Positions 31,999-44,087 of a DNA stretch of 64,000 nt are shown here, piece after piece (the stretch's first letter is position 1; each line of letters begins with the position of its first letter). Position numbers and translations under genes: made by a program. A model generated the notes under the pieces. It searched no databases, was not told the origin of the DNA, and was given only the letters and a program-made list of their open reading frames with translations. Source of the DNA: Pithys albifrons albifrons (lineage: Eukaryota; Chordata; Aves; Passeriformes; Thamnophilidae); assembly GCF_047495875.1 (NCBI RefSeq), contig NC_092479.1, positions 9,012,806 to 9,076,805 of the forward strand. Direction: 5' to 3'.

Positions 31999-32148
31999 GG
32001 GGCCGCTGGGAGGGGAAGGGAAAGGGAAAAGGAAAGGGAAGGGGAAGGAGGAAGAGAAGGGGACGGGGAAAAAGGAAGAGAAAGGGAAGCGGAAAGGGAA
32101 AGGGAAGGAGGAAAGGGAAGGGAAGGAGGAAGAGAAAGGAAAGGAGTA
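31999..32148 (+). repeat. Polypurine GGGAAA/GGAAGG tract
   Basis: About 150 bp of nearly pure purine on the plus strand (GGGAAAGGGAAAAGGAAAG, GAGGAAGAGAAGG). A similar purine run resumes at 32288-32342 after the SINE, so the SINE appears inserted into a longer purine tract. Such tracts can form triplex DNA. Confidence 0.9.
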
Positions 32149-32149
32149 G

Positions 32150-32288
32150 GGGGAATCACACACAGGCTATTTTGAGTTGGAAGCGACCCACAGGGATCAT
32201 CGAGTCCAACTCTTAAGTCAGTGGCCCACACAGGGGATTGAACATGACCGGCATTATTATATCAACCAAGTTTTAAACAGCTGAGCTA
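32150..32288 (-). mobile_element. tRNA-derived SINE with CR1-like tail (TguSINE-like), inverted
   Basis: Read on the minus strand, it starts TTAGCTCAGCTGTTTAAAAC, which fits a tRNA A box (TRGYnnARnnG), and continues to GTTCAATCCCCTGTGTGGG, a B-box/T-arm segment resembling tRNA-Ile. It then passes into AGTTGGACTCGATGATCCC and GGGTCGCTTCCAACTC, the motif found at CR1 3' ends. A tRNA-Ile head on a CR1 tail is the structure described for passerine TguSINE elements. The anticodon arm is degenerate, so it is not a working tRNA gene. Confidence 0.75.
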
Positions 32289-32373
32289 AAGGGAAGGGAA
32301 AGAGGAAAGGGGAAGGAGGAAGAGGAAGGGAAGGGCAGGGGAGCAACGCGGGGCACACACTCGGTTCGGGCGG

Positions 32374-32490
32374 AGCAGCAGCACCAGCAGCAGCAAAAGC
32401 TGCAGCAAAAGCTGCTGCTGGTGCTGGTGCTGCTGCTGGTGCTGCTGGTGCTGCTGCTGGTGCTGCTGGTGCTGCTGGTGCTGCCGCGTT
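32374..32490 (+). repeat. CAG/CTG-GTG trinucleotide repeat with inverted halves
   Basis: The segment runs CAGCAGCACCAGCAGCAG, AAAAGCTGCAGCAAAAG and then a long (CTGCTGGTG)n tract. The left CAG part is the reverse complement of the right CTG part, so a long hairpin can form. It lies upstream of the MIIP coding exons. Confidence 0.9.
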
Positions 32491-33457
32491 TGCTGCTTTT
32501 GCTGCAACTTCTGCTGCTCCAGCACAGCCGTTATTGCTCCCAACTCAAAGCTGTCCAGTCGCCAAGGTAGCAAACGCCCAAACAAAGCAAGTGAGCTCCA
32601 GAGAAGGGTTTTTTAGGGATCCTTTGGAACAAAAGGTCCGAGGAAACGACATGGTTTTATTGAGAAGGTAACTTAGCAGTCTAAAGAGTAATGTGGAAAT
32701 TTGGGTTTAGGGTTGGCTTCTGTTTTGTTTAAAAATCCACTTTCTGCAAGTTTAGGGGAAGTTGTGCTGTTGAAAAACCTGTCAAACTAGGCTTTATTTA
32801 TTTATCTATTTATTAACTCCATGTCGCCCCCCTCTTCTAATAAAAGGGCAGTAACAGTTTGTGATATTTAATTTAATTAGTTTGTAGGATTGGAATTGCT
32901 CAAGGCCTTGTCCTGAGTCATAATTGAGCCTTTTGGAGCCTTCCTGCCTGAGGACAGTTTTGACTCAGTATTTCTTTTGGATGGAGCAAACACATTCATG
33001 TTCATTAGTTGCATTTTGAACTTACAGGCAGCCTGGTGTTATCAAAATATAAATTTCCACATTTCAAAAGAACATTAAAGCAGAATTGCATGAGTATGTC
33101 CTAAATAACAGCCTCGGAATCAAATGTCCCTATTTAGCTTTTTGATGTGACTTTTTCAAGTTTACTGTTTCCTCTGGCAGAGTTCCTTGTCCCAGTTCAG
33201 TCATCTCCCAGTTTCTGAGTGCAAAATATTTGACAGTCACCCGAGGGGGAGAAGCAGGAGGTGCTGCTGGTTCTCAGCATAAGGAGTTGGGCTGATTTCT
33301 CAGGAGAGAGGATCAACATCACAACATTTCAACAGCTGTAAGTGGGTGTTAGGAAAAGTCCCTGCAAGTGGTTTCTCCTGTGTCTGCTTCTTCACTTAAT
33401 GCCTCTGTTCATGTAGTTCCCCCTTTCTCTGGCTTTACAGGAAAATGTTTTTCTAGG
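32491..33457 (+). other. MIIP upstream intronic region, no gene seen
   Basis: Mixed-composition sequence without a supported ORF or recognised repeat. It contains the candidate acceptors TTTACAG (ending 33440) and TTTTTCTAG (ending 33456) that would lead into the first MIIP coding exon. Confidence 0.5.
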
Positions 33458-36400
33458 ATGGACTTAGAGCTCCTCAAGAGGCTTCGTCAGGCCAACCAGG
33501 ACCTTCTGCAAAGGCTCAAAACAAAGCAGGAGGAGATCAGAAGAAGAGTTCCCAGAAAGCCCCTCCTTCCAGCATCTCTTGTTGGCAGCACAGCTGCTGA
33601 GGGGTCTGTCCCCTTGCCCAGGAGAGGGGTGTGTGTGGTGTCTGTGCCAGAAACTCTGGGCAGCAGATGGGCCTTGTGGGCCAGACAGCAGCTCTGCCTG
33701 TGGTGTGGGGTGGGAAAGGAGACACATGGAAGGGAGGAGCTGGTACAAAGTGGAATGTGGAATATGGAGTCTGTTAGAAAAGCAGCTGCCCTTTGGTTAT
33801 TGTTCATTCTGTGGTCCATGAAATGAAATCCTTTCATTTCTTCTAAGCACAAGGGCTGAAAGTTTAGTGCTTCCTCAAATTGGGAAAAACTCCATTTACC
33901 TGGAAAGGGATCTCTTTCTTTTCCTCTCCAAATAAAAATGTCTGTGAGTAAACATAAAGCTTTTTCTTTCCCCCCCTTCAGGAATTTAAAGGGGTGAGAA
34001 GACTAGAATGAGATGTTCATTTTCTGTTACTGAGTGAAATGTCCTAATGAAAGGTGTTTGGAGTCTGACTGATGCCATGTGTTTCTGCCCTTACAGAAGG
34101 AAAATCAGGTGGATGCTGTGAAGTCTGTAGCTGACCCTGGAGTGGTGGTGTCTGTGGAACCCAGAGCTGGCACAGCCAGAGCAGCCCTCAGTTCACCTCT
34201 GAAACGAAGCAGCAGGGACAGGGGGGCACAGCAACAACAGGCAAAGGCTCAGGAAGCACCAGGTTTGGATTCCAGCTTTCCTGGGGAAGAGAGCAGTGCT
34301 CTGCCAGTGTCTGCAGTCATTACAGGTGGCAGAGAAGCTTCCAGAGTGGATGGGGATGGCCATGCTCGAGGAAGTCCAGAGAAAGGATCCTTCCTCCTGG
34401 GACATGGAGAGAACAGCAAACAGTTTGCTCTGCTGTGTGATCTCCATGAGAAGAGCCCTCTGGGCCCATCCCTGAGCAGAGTGGCAGAGGAAGAGCCCCA
34501 GGAGCAGCCCGTGGTGACCAGGGAGCCCACGGCCCCTCAGCCAGTCCTGCTGACACCCCAGGCCAAGGGGCTGAAGGTAGATGTCAAACCAGTGCTCTGC
34601 TTATTTCCCAAGTCAGTAGAAGGGTGGGCAGGCAGGGCCAAGAGAACATTACTTGCCCTCTTCCCACTGTGTAAGTTGGAGGTTGGGGCTGGAACTGTTC
34701 CCAGGTGTGGCAGGGGCTATTGGCAGTTTGTTCAGGCCCTGCTTTCCTTAGCCAGTGAATTGAAAACCAAAAAACTGTCACACTTCACTATGAGACTCCC
34801 TGTGTTTGTATGTGATCCATCTGCTGAGAGGGGGAACAGCCCCATGTGGTGCTGCTGTGGCAGAGTTTGTTCCCCTGGTGTTCAGGGCAGGCTCTGGCTG
34901 TGATCACCCTCCAAGGCAGCACAGGCTGCCTGATCTTTGGGGTGTGAGAGGAGGGAGCTCAGCATTTTGTTTAAAGCTCTGAAAAATCCTGCCTTCCCTG
35001 TCCCCTCTTCCTGTTTTATTTATGGAGAAGGCAAAGAGCTGGTGAGCAAGTTACTGGTAGGAGCATAGATGGAATCCAGCCTCAAACTAAGCCACAGCCA
35101 TCCCCTTTAAAGAGCTGCCAGTTGTCTCCTCAGCTTACTTTTGAATGTCCTGCTGGATGACCAAAAAGCCTTTATGGGTTGTTTTCTTCACAGAAGAAAG
35201 CTCGTCATGTGACGTTTCAGTGTGACCCTGAAGGAGATGCCACCCCTGTGGGCAGCTGGTCTGCCCGTCCCTTCCTGGGCTATGACTGGATTGCAGGTGA
35301 ATCCTCACCCTGAGGCAAAGCTCTCAGCATGGGGTGGTGGGTGAAGAGTTAACACACAGTTTATGACCCCCTTAGGTTGGGGTGAGGTGGGGCTGCTGCC
35401 CCACAGTCCCTGAGGAGTCTCAGCAGAGGGACTGTGGCTTTGGCAGAGGGTGTTTCCTGCCCAGACATGACCTGGGCTCCCTGGAATGGTGAAGTGGCAG
35501 TTCTGGGGAATCCAGGCAGCAAATGGCAAAGCCCAGTGTGGTCAGAGAGGATACCAAGTAACTGGAATGAATTAATGTAATAAGGAACCCAAACCACACA
35601 GTAAATCTGGCTTGATGTGCCTACTCTTCTCATTACCATTACTTTGTTTTGACTGGTTTTTGTGAGGTTGGCTTTGGTGCTTTCCAAAATTTGTTAAATC
35701 CTTGCATTTTCCTCTTTCCTTGGCCTTCTCAGGGCTCCTTGATACAAAGTCTTCAGTGACAGAAAAGTCTGAGCAATACTTTGCTGAGCTGCAGCAGTTC
35801 CGACAGGCCAACAGGGAGGCCTGTATGGATGAGCAGTAAGTGGGAATGGGCAGGGCTGGGGCAGCAGTGTCTCCCTTCAGCAATGAGAACCGTGGTCTCC
35901 TTGGAGTAGAGGTGGCTCTGAGGGCCTTGCTTTACCTCCCAGTCATAAATGGGTGCTTGGAAAAGGCAGGTGCTGTTCACAGGGCCTGTCACCAACTGAT
36001 CTCTTTGTGTGTTTCTTTAGGCCCAAGGTTCTGGATTCCACAGCTCCTGAACAGGAACCAGATTTAGTAACCAGTTCCCATAAGTGTAAGATCACATTTC
36101 TTCCCACCCCAATTTCTGTGAAAAAACAACAGAGCAGTCTTTGCCTGTCATCCTGAGAGAGCACCATATCATGCAAGACAAGGAAGAGTGTGTTATTTTC
36201 ATCTGCAGCTCTTCAGCCAGGTTCAAACTCCTGCTCCAAAGATCACTGAGCCTTCCAGCAATCCTCTCTCAGTCACTGTCATGTTTACTTGTCAGGGTTT
36301 CTTGCAGTTGGCTAATGTTCTGTTTTTAGTTGAGGTCGAAGTTTTGGTTTTGCTTTTTAGGAACTTACTTGGGAACAGGAAATGTAAAAGATATTTCAGG

Positions 36401-38385
36401 AAAGACAGCTCCTCTTATAGAATGCAGGTGTGGCACTGTGGTAGAACACAGTTTTGTTGCTGGCTTGAGGAACCTTCTGACAAACAAGAAGTACGATGGT
36501 GGTTTGTTCTCTGTGCAGGTTTTTACTGTTACCGGTTAAACCAGCGGCTCTTCACTGTCCCTGTGGATGCCCAGTCTGCCTGCCCTGTGTGTCAGGTCCC
36601 ACGTGCCCACCAGCCCCCTGGCACACTGGAGGAGCCAACCCATGTCAGGTAAACAAGAATTACTGCTCTGTAATGTGCAGAACTCCAGGAAATGGCAGGG
36701 AAGGAAAAGCCGATCAGGTGAAGGAGAAAACAGCACCACAGCAGCTGTTTGAAGGTTGATGTTCTCAAGGCAGAGATATATCTTGCTTCAAAACTCCTCA
36801 CTGATCTTTTCCATAAGCACAGACAGTTTGGAAGTCAGTGACAAATGCCTGTTGTACCCAAATTTGGTGCAGAATCTGAATGTGGATGTAAAGTGTCTAA
36901 TGCCCTAATCCAAAACTGTTCTTCTTGGTTTGCTTTGGAATGAGACCCTGGGGCTTGGAGTGGGATTTCCTCTGCCTTGGCAGAGCTGCAGGCAGTTCCT
37001 TCCCTTGTGTGATTCCAGGGTCAGCATTCCCAGGTCTGTCCTTTCCCCTGCCCACAAGTACCGAGCCCATCGCAGGCGGAGCTTTGAGCCAGCGGATGAT
37101 CTGGCCTTGCCCTCGGTGAGTTGCCCCTCTTGCTGATGGCACAGCCCAGGCTGGGCATTGCTTTACAGCACAGGGGGGAAAGAAAATTTGTGACTCACTG
37201 CCCTGGCATTTTCCACTAAAATTTCTGACCTGCGTCACTGCAATAGCCAGAAAAACCATTGGTGTGTTGTGAGTTAATGCCTTTGTGCAAGTGCCAGAGT
37301 GCGTGACATGTTCCCAACGCTTCACCCTGCACAGAGGAAAGCACCCTGTGGAGCTGTCACCTTCTGGGGCAGGTCTGACTGACTCACACAGTGACCCACA
37401 CCTAAGAGTGCCTGTGTTTCTTTCCATGGCTGTTAAGGAGTCTGGAAGGCAAGAGTCCATGAAATACTCACAGTGCAATCAGTCCTGGCAAGGGGAGATT
37501 TAAAACCATTGGTCCTGTATTCCAGCCAGTGATCCATGCTAGGCAGTATTGCTGAGCTGACCCTGGCCTAGAGGTTTCCAGGGAGGAGGTGGGAGGAAAC
37601 TCAGTTTTGAGGTTTAGGGAACTGGATGAGTCAGCTGAGACAGGTTCAGAGAGGTCGGGTGCTTGAGTTCACAGAGCAGAACTTCAGTTTAGAAATAATT
37701 GGCCAGTGAAAGGTGGAAGAGGGGACAGTTTTGCTCCATTAGAGAGTTCATCCTTTTCCTGTTAGCCATATAAAAACTCCTCAAAAATTAATTAATTATT
37801 ACTCACTAAAACTTCCTTGTGTTCAAGTTATTATCTCCTTTCCCAGCATTGTCTGGCTGGCTGGGAGAACCCGGTGGCTCCCAGCGAGCCCCGGCTCAGC
37901 AGTTTGGACCTGCGGGCGTCCCTGCAAGAGAAGCCTCCTCATCCTCACCTGGTAGGAGCAGAGTTCCTGCAGAGGTGGGGAATTGCACAGGTGCAAATTG
38001 CTGTCCCATCTCTAAAGGGTGTGATGATTACTGAGGGCTGGAAGATGATGTCCTTGTCACCTCTGGGACACATTTCCCTTGTGCTGCTCTGGGAGCTGCT
38101 GTGCACAGGGACAGCCAAACAGCTGCACAACAGGCCAAAGCCTGGTCAGCTCCCCAGCCTTCAGCAAAGTGGGGTCACTGTGGCATTCTTTAATTAACAC
38201 TCTGTTCATTTGCCTTGCAGAACTCGGTGTCCAGAGTGCCCAGAGGAGCCAGAGCTGAGGAGGTTGTGCCCCTGCCCTCCGTGGCACAGTGCAGGCCCAG
38301 CAGTGCCTCTCCTCGCAGAAAGCAAAGCAAACAGAGACACCAGAGAGCAACTCCCTCATTAAACCCGACTGCCTCTACCCTGTGA
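33458..38385 (+). CDS. MIIP: Migration and invasion inhibitory protein
   Basis: MIIP is known as a cytoplasmic inhibitor of cell migration that binds IGFBP2 and HDAC6. Exons: 33458-about 33628 (donor uncertain), 34097-34576, 35194-35296, 35733-35835, 36021-36085, 36519-36648, 37019-37115, 37847-37951, 38221-38385. From exon 2 on the phases join without a stop for 416 codons. Identity rests on [11 protein letters not shown] with a helix containing [14 protein letters not shown], on [14 protein letters not shown] with a Cys-x2-Cys (CPVCQ), and on [19 protein letters not shown]. The N-terminus [20 protein letters not shown] is a short coiled coil as expected. Exon 1 must end in phase 0; the candidate GGG-GTGTGT donor at 33628 is one of several. 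With it the protein is about 472 aa, longer than the human 388, mainly through a low-complexity exon 2. Confidence 0.88.
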
Positions 38386-38463
38386 GCCCCTGGCTTGGCT
38401 GCCCAGGGGAGGGGATGGGCACAGGATGTGGAAACAGTTCACAGACAATGAAATTCGGATCAA

Positions 38464-38469
38464 AATAAA
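38464..38469 (+). terminator. MIIP: MIIP poly(A) signal (proximal AATAAA)
   Basis: AATAAA lies 80 bases after the MIIP stop. A second AATAAA at 39084-39089 could give a longer 3'UTR. Which is used cannot be told from sequence alone. Confidence 0.5.
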
Positions 38470-39089
38470 CCCTTGAACAGCTTCTCCCATTTTCATAATT
38501 GTGCACATACAAGTGACCAATACAAACATCTGAGAGTTTGTACAGTCCAATACATTTGTTCACTTCTTGGTTTTGCTTCTTACAGCTCCTGTGGGCAGCT
38601 CAGGGGCTGCCCCAGCTGAGGCTGGGACAGGGATGTGCCCAGGGTCAGCCCTGGCACAGCCCTGGCAGCTCCAGTGCCCAGCTCTGAGTGCCAGGGGGAG
38701 CCAGCCTGGCAGGGCCTGGTTCAGGGAATGGCACAAATATGTCAATCTCCAAATGTCTGAAGTCATTTCTAGTGCCTTAAACTTGAATTCCTCATTTATT
38801 TAGTTAAAATCTTAGGAATCCAATTTATTTTGAGTGCAATGTGTGTAGCTACAGGGGGTGTTACATCAGAGTAACTGTGAATGGGGAAAACATGTTAAAA
38901 TGATACTTTATTCATTAACAGGCTGGATAATGCCTTAAAATGTCTGCAAATTGTATTGGCCTCTGCTTTTCCAAGTTTGTTGGAGATAAACTAAAAAACA
39001 TTCTGGGGTTTTTAATTGTACCTAATACATGTGGTGTTTGGTTTGAACTTTCTGGGCTGATCTTGCTTTCCTTTCCTAAAAACAATAAA

Positions 39090-42000
39090 ACTGATGTTTT
39101 ATTTTGACTTGAATTTTCTGAAACAGAAATTCCTGGCTCAAATCTATTTCTGGGAGCTGAGAGAATGAATTTGGTTTATGCAGCTTCTTGGCATTCACTG
39201 TTATTTTTATGTAAAGTACATTGTTTATTAACTCAAATGTATGAATAGGCTTTTTGAAGCAAGGACAGGAATATTGCAAGTTTATGAAATCTTAATGTAA
39301 GACTTGGAATGGAAAATGAAAAGTGTGACTTTTAGCAAGAGTTTGGGTTTGGATTGTGCATCTCCAGGGTGAAGTGAAGGGAATTGTCACATGGTTTCCA
39401 TTACTGGAAGTACTAATTTTAAAATAAATTAATCAAGTGTCTGTAAAACTCTAACTGCCAAATTTTATACTGAATAGGGGAAATTCAGCATTTTCAGTAA
39501 TTGCCTTCAAACCCAAAATATGAAACATCATAATCTGTTTGTTAATTTATCCTGAAATAAATGAGAGCAATTTGCTGCACGGGGTCAGGGAAGCTCTGCA
39601 GGTTCAGGAGCTGATGGGAATCTGCAGGTTGGAGCCAGGGTTGAATTCAAAGTATCTCTCCAGGGCTGGGAATACATCCAGTCTCTTGCACTGGTCACAG
39701 CACTGGAAGTGATTGGGACTCTGCCTGTGGTGCTGCCCCTGCTGTGGAGACAAAGAGTGTTTGTCAGTGCAGTGAGCAGGGTTTGCACAGTGCCTGTGGC
39801 CTGTGGGGTGACAGTGCCAGGTGACACACCTGCCGTGCAGGGCTGACTGAGCTGTCACCTGGGGCTTCCTTGTAACGGAACTCCTCTATTTACTGCCTGG
39901 AAAAATGCATTTCTCCTGTGTTTGAGCAGCTTCAGCACTTGGACAGGGGACTGGGATGGAGCCAGGGCTGGGAGCGGCATTTCCAGGAGAACAGAGGGTG
40001 GGGCTGCTGTGTAGTTGTTTGGATTGTGGGTCAGGGAAATGGGAACTTGTTGAGGCTGGGGGTTTCTGGAGAGGAGATGAAGCAGAACTGAGAGAAGGGT
40101 GAGACCTTTGCTGATCTGGGGGTCAAAATGTGGAAAGGAAGAGTTCCCAGCAGCACACCAGTATCTTCAGGGCCCTCCTAAGCCACAAAATAATAGAGAT
40201 ACTGGCCTTGTTGTGCAGGCACAGGGCTCTGGGCTGGCTTGCTCCTGTTCCTGGGGTAGGCATAGCCTGGGTTTGGATTTTTCCCATTCCTGGCACTTGG
40301 GAACGTGCTGGTTGAACCCGGGAGCTGTGTCTCCTGTTGGCTGACTCTGTGTGTGCTGCTTTGTGTCAGTTCTCTGCCTGATGCCTTGATGGTGAAGCTG
40401 GTGGTTTAGTTCCCCCTTTCTGACTGTGTTGCAGGGCTAGAACCTGATTCATGGGACAGGAAATGCACCTTTGCTCAGTTGGGCAAATGAGACCCAGTAA
40501 GGGCTGCATTTGTGAGTGGTTTGCACAGAGAAGTGGAGTTAAAGTCCAGCTCCCACCTGCTTCTCAGACCCAGTGTTAGGCTGTCAGCAGTGTTTGTGTT
40601 TGCCCTCTCTGATTATTTTCAGATAGTTTGGGTGGTATCTCAGGCTCAGGTGTCTCTTGCTGTCAGTGCATTGTAGAAGTTCATCTCAGGAGTGTTGAAT
40701 GAGTGTGGTGCTGATTTCTGCCTCCTGTTTCCTTCTCAGCACGTCAGGCAATGACTGTCCAGAACCCTCAGGTGAAACATCTGCATGTGGCATGAACTCA
40801 CTTTTTGAATCATTTGCAAACTTTGATTTTAGGGGCTTTCATCTCTGGAATTTGTGTTTTCAAAGCCCTGAAAAATGTGTTTTCAGAGCGTGTCAAATCT
40901 GAAAACACAAAGGTAGTTCTGCCCCTTCTCTGGAGTTAAAAACCTCCATGTCACCAGTTTCCTGATTAATGACAGATCAAACACAAGGACTTGGTTTTCT
41001 CCTTCAGCTGGTGTATTCCCTTGGCTCTGCAGAGCAAACCTTCCTCCTGGGAAGGATTGAGTCATGGGACAAAAGTTTTATGCTCTTTGAAAAAAATGCA
41101 TCCTGAAAATCTTTCCATTTGTTTTTTCACAAAAATTATTTAATATTTCCTGACTTTGTAACGTTCTTTGTGTCAGCAAAGGAAAGCTCACCTTGCTTCT
41201 GTTATTAGGTAAGCTTTAAAACTTGGCTTTTCCATGAGGAGAATCAGGATGTCCAGAAGGGACAGGAGTTACCCCAAAAGCCTGTGACAGTGCTGGGGCT
41301 AATGTGTCCCACGTCTGAACCACCTGGCCAGTCTTGCCCAAACCTTTACTGTTTTCAAATTTGGATTTAAATGTAGAGAATTGAAACTTTTGGTGCTTTT
41401 CCAGTTTCTTCTGTCAAGAGCTTTGTCTGTGGAGAATGACCATGTGGAACTGTCCCACCCTTCCAGGAGCTGTGGTCAGAATTACTGAAAGTACAGACAT
41501 GATGTGGTCTCTCGTCTAAGGTCATTTCTCTCTCTCCCCCAGCCTGTGGGCACAGTAATTCTGTGATGAGGTTTTGGTTTCTTTCATGGAAGGCAAGCCT
41601 TTCTTGAGAGAACTCAGCTCTCTGTCAGCTCTTCTCATTTTTCAGATTGACTCAAAATGTACTTTAGTTTTGAAGCCACTGTGGGTCAGAAAAAGTCATT
41701 TTATACACATTTATTTTATTACATTAATTTTATCACTTTGTGCAAGGCAATAGTATTAGTTGAGATAATAAAAACAGTTGTACGATTTTTTATCCACATA
41801 AAACTCAAATAAATGACATGGAGGTGTTTCTTCCAGTTACTGATGGGGCTTCTTTGGGAAAGCCCCCTCTGTTGTATTTGAAATCAAAACACCCAGTCTG
41901 ACCTCAGTGCATTCAGTTGGGAGTGCAGGCTGGGATGTTCCCAGGAAACAACCTCTTCATTGCTGTTCTTTATTACAGGCTTGTAAGAGCTCTGTGTGGT

Positions 42001-43560
42001 GTAACAGCCTTTCTGACAAGCCAGCAGCAACAATAAGCACTTCTACTTTCCATCCTTTTAAATATCTTGTTCAGTCAAGAATGAGCTTAAGAAGCTCAAG
42101 GAAGAATGGCAGCTGGGAAACCTGGGGTGACTCTGGACAGGGGAGGGAATTCTTTCTCCTGAGAAGGGCTGACCTGCAGCCCCTCCCTCGGGGAGTGTGT
42201 CCCTCCACCCAAGGCATCTCCCTCATGCAGCCTCATAAATCCCAACAGCGTTCCCTCCTCAGCCAAATTTGACTGATGTTCCCCAGGAGGTTAAAAAATG
42301 ATTGACACCATTCACTGAAAAGAGACTGATAGACACAAAATGCTCAGTGTGCTTGTTTCAGTCTTACTTTATCTGGAAAACAGAGAAGACTCTCCCTGCT
42401 GCCAGTTCTGGGAAGGTCTTTCACACAGTTTGTTTGTACTCACATACTTAGTTTTTGTAGCAGATACTCTGACCTCAGCAGTGGAACTTAAACCTTCCAG
42501 GCTGTCTCTTACATTGGTGCCTGTCCTGCTAGAAAAGCTTAGATGGGGCTGGGCAGAGAAAAAAATGCACAGAGGGGAGAGAAAAAAGCCAACCAGCTCC
42601 CCAACTGCCCTGACCACTGTGCCATTTGGAACTGCACTCAGAATGTGGGAGAATTGCTTGATGGCATTTATTACTGAAGACTAAGGTGCTTTCCAGCCCA
42701 TTATTTTGCTGGGAAAACAGGGCTGTAATACTCTGACATACAAATACTTAGTTGTCTTTAGACTTTCAAGGGATATCTACCCCAATAGCTTTTACAGCTG
42801 AGAGAGCTTGGGAACTGAGCAGGGACCTGACAGAGGGCAGAGAGGTTGGAGTCATGTGCCAAATGCACCCCATGCAATGTGCTCCCAGTGCCTGGGGCTC
42901 CAACAGCCCTGGAGGAAGAAACCCAGGCAGGCAGTTCAAAAGAGGAGTTCCAGCTGAGAGCCAAAGGCACTGCAGAGGGTGTTGGCACAGGGGCCCTGTG
43001 GAATGCTCATCTTTGGTGCTCATGTGTGATTTGTGAGGTAGCTGTGGGTCTTTAGTAAAATAATCATTTATCCAGCTTTCAATCTTCCCTCATTTCTATT
43101 GTTTTTCTTCTTGCTGATAAGCAAGAGAAGCAGCAGCAGCAAAACCCCAGAGGTGTGAGAATTCGAATTGTCACGATTTTCCTGTGTACCTCAGAGAGGT
43201 TTTCAAGGCACTCTGCCCTTTTTGAAGTGGGTAACCCTCACTTGTAACAAAACTCCTGGGGCAGATAAGGCTTTGTGACACGTTCAAGCGAGTCAAACCT
43301 CTCCTGGCACCCGAACACAAACCATGCAGAGTAACAAAGGGAGCAAAGGGCGAGGAGCAGCCCCAGGGATGATGGTCAGCGGGAGGAATTTGTGGGACTG
43401 GAGGAAAGGGAAGGATTCTCAGTAGGATAGTCTGGGACATGCTGGTTTAAGTGGCGATGTGTAAAGCCCAAACCGTGGTGGAGTCACCCCAGGGCTGGTT
43501 GTGAGTCTTCGCTCACTCATCCAAACAGGAGTAAAATGACTGTACTGAACAAATGAGTAT
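39090..43560. other. Intergenic region between MIIP and TNFRSF8, no identified gene
   Basis: About 4.5 kb with no ORF I can assign to a known family. It is AT-richer than the genic parts. The only coding-like trace is a possible minus-strand terminal exon near 39611-39746, described in the findings. No mobile element was recognised. Confidence 0.5.
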
Positions 43561-43569
43561 TTCTTACTG

Positions 43570-44087
43570 GGAACCGCCGGGGCTCGGTCGTGGCTCTTGA
43601 AGAAGTGGCGGCTGTGCCGGGGCAGGGCTTGGCCGAGTGCCCGCCCGGCTGTGCTGCGGCTGCCCTGGCACGGCTCGGGGAACCCGCACGGCTCGGGGTG
43701 AGACGGCACAGCCCGCACGGCTCGGGGTGAGTCCGCACAGCCCGCACGACTCGGGCGAACCCGCACAGCCCGCAAGGCTCGGGGGAACCCGCCCGGCTCG
43801 GGGGAACCCGCACACCCCGCACGGCTCGGGGTGAGCCCTCTCCGCACCGCGGCCGCTCGGACTGTGCTTTTGGTGGGTTTTTTTGGGGCGCAGCCTCCGC
43901 CCCTTCTAAACTGCTTTCTCCCCGCGCCTGATCCTCGGGGCCCGTCCCGAGCAGCTGCCACGGCCCCGCACTGAGCGAGACCCGCAGCGCGGCTGGGCCG
44001 GTCCGGACACGGTCCGGGCACCCCGACGGAGCGGCCGGCGGTGCCACCTGCGATGCTGCCGGCCGGGCACGTCTGACAGCGGCCCCG
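43570..44087 (+). promoter_or_regulatory. CpG island / promoter and 5'UTR of TNFRSF8
   Basis: CpG-rich sequence ending at the TNFRSF8 ATG. From 43664 to 43840 it contains about six degenerate copies of a roughly 26-bp repeat with core CCCGCACGGCTCGGG. Minus-strand ORFs over it are composition artefacts. The start site is not resolvable. Confidence 0.6.

Noticed and set aside
31571..32231. Overlapping ORFs of up to 255 codons on both strands around the pentamer arrays
   Set aside because: Produced by 5-bp and purine repeats without stops; all frames look alike.
32150..32288. A tRNA gene (A-box and B-box like motifs on the minus strand)
   Set aside because: The anticodon arm and acceptor stem do not pair and the sequence continues into a CR1-like tail, so it is a SINE copy.
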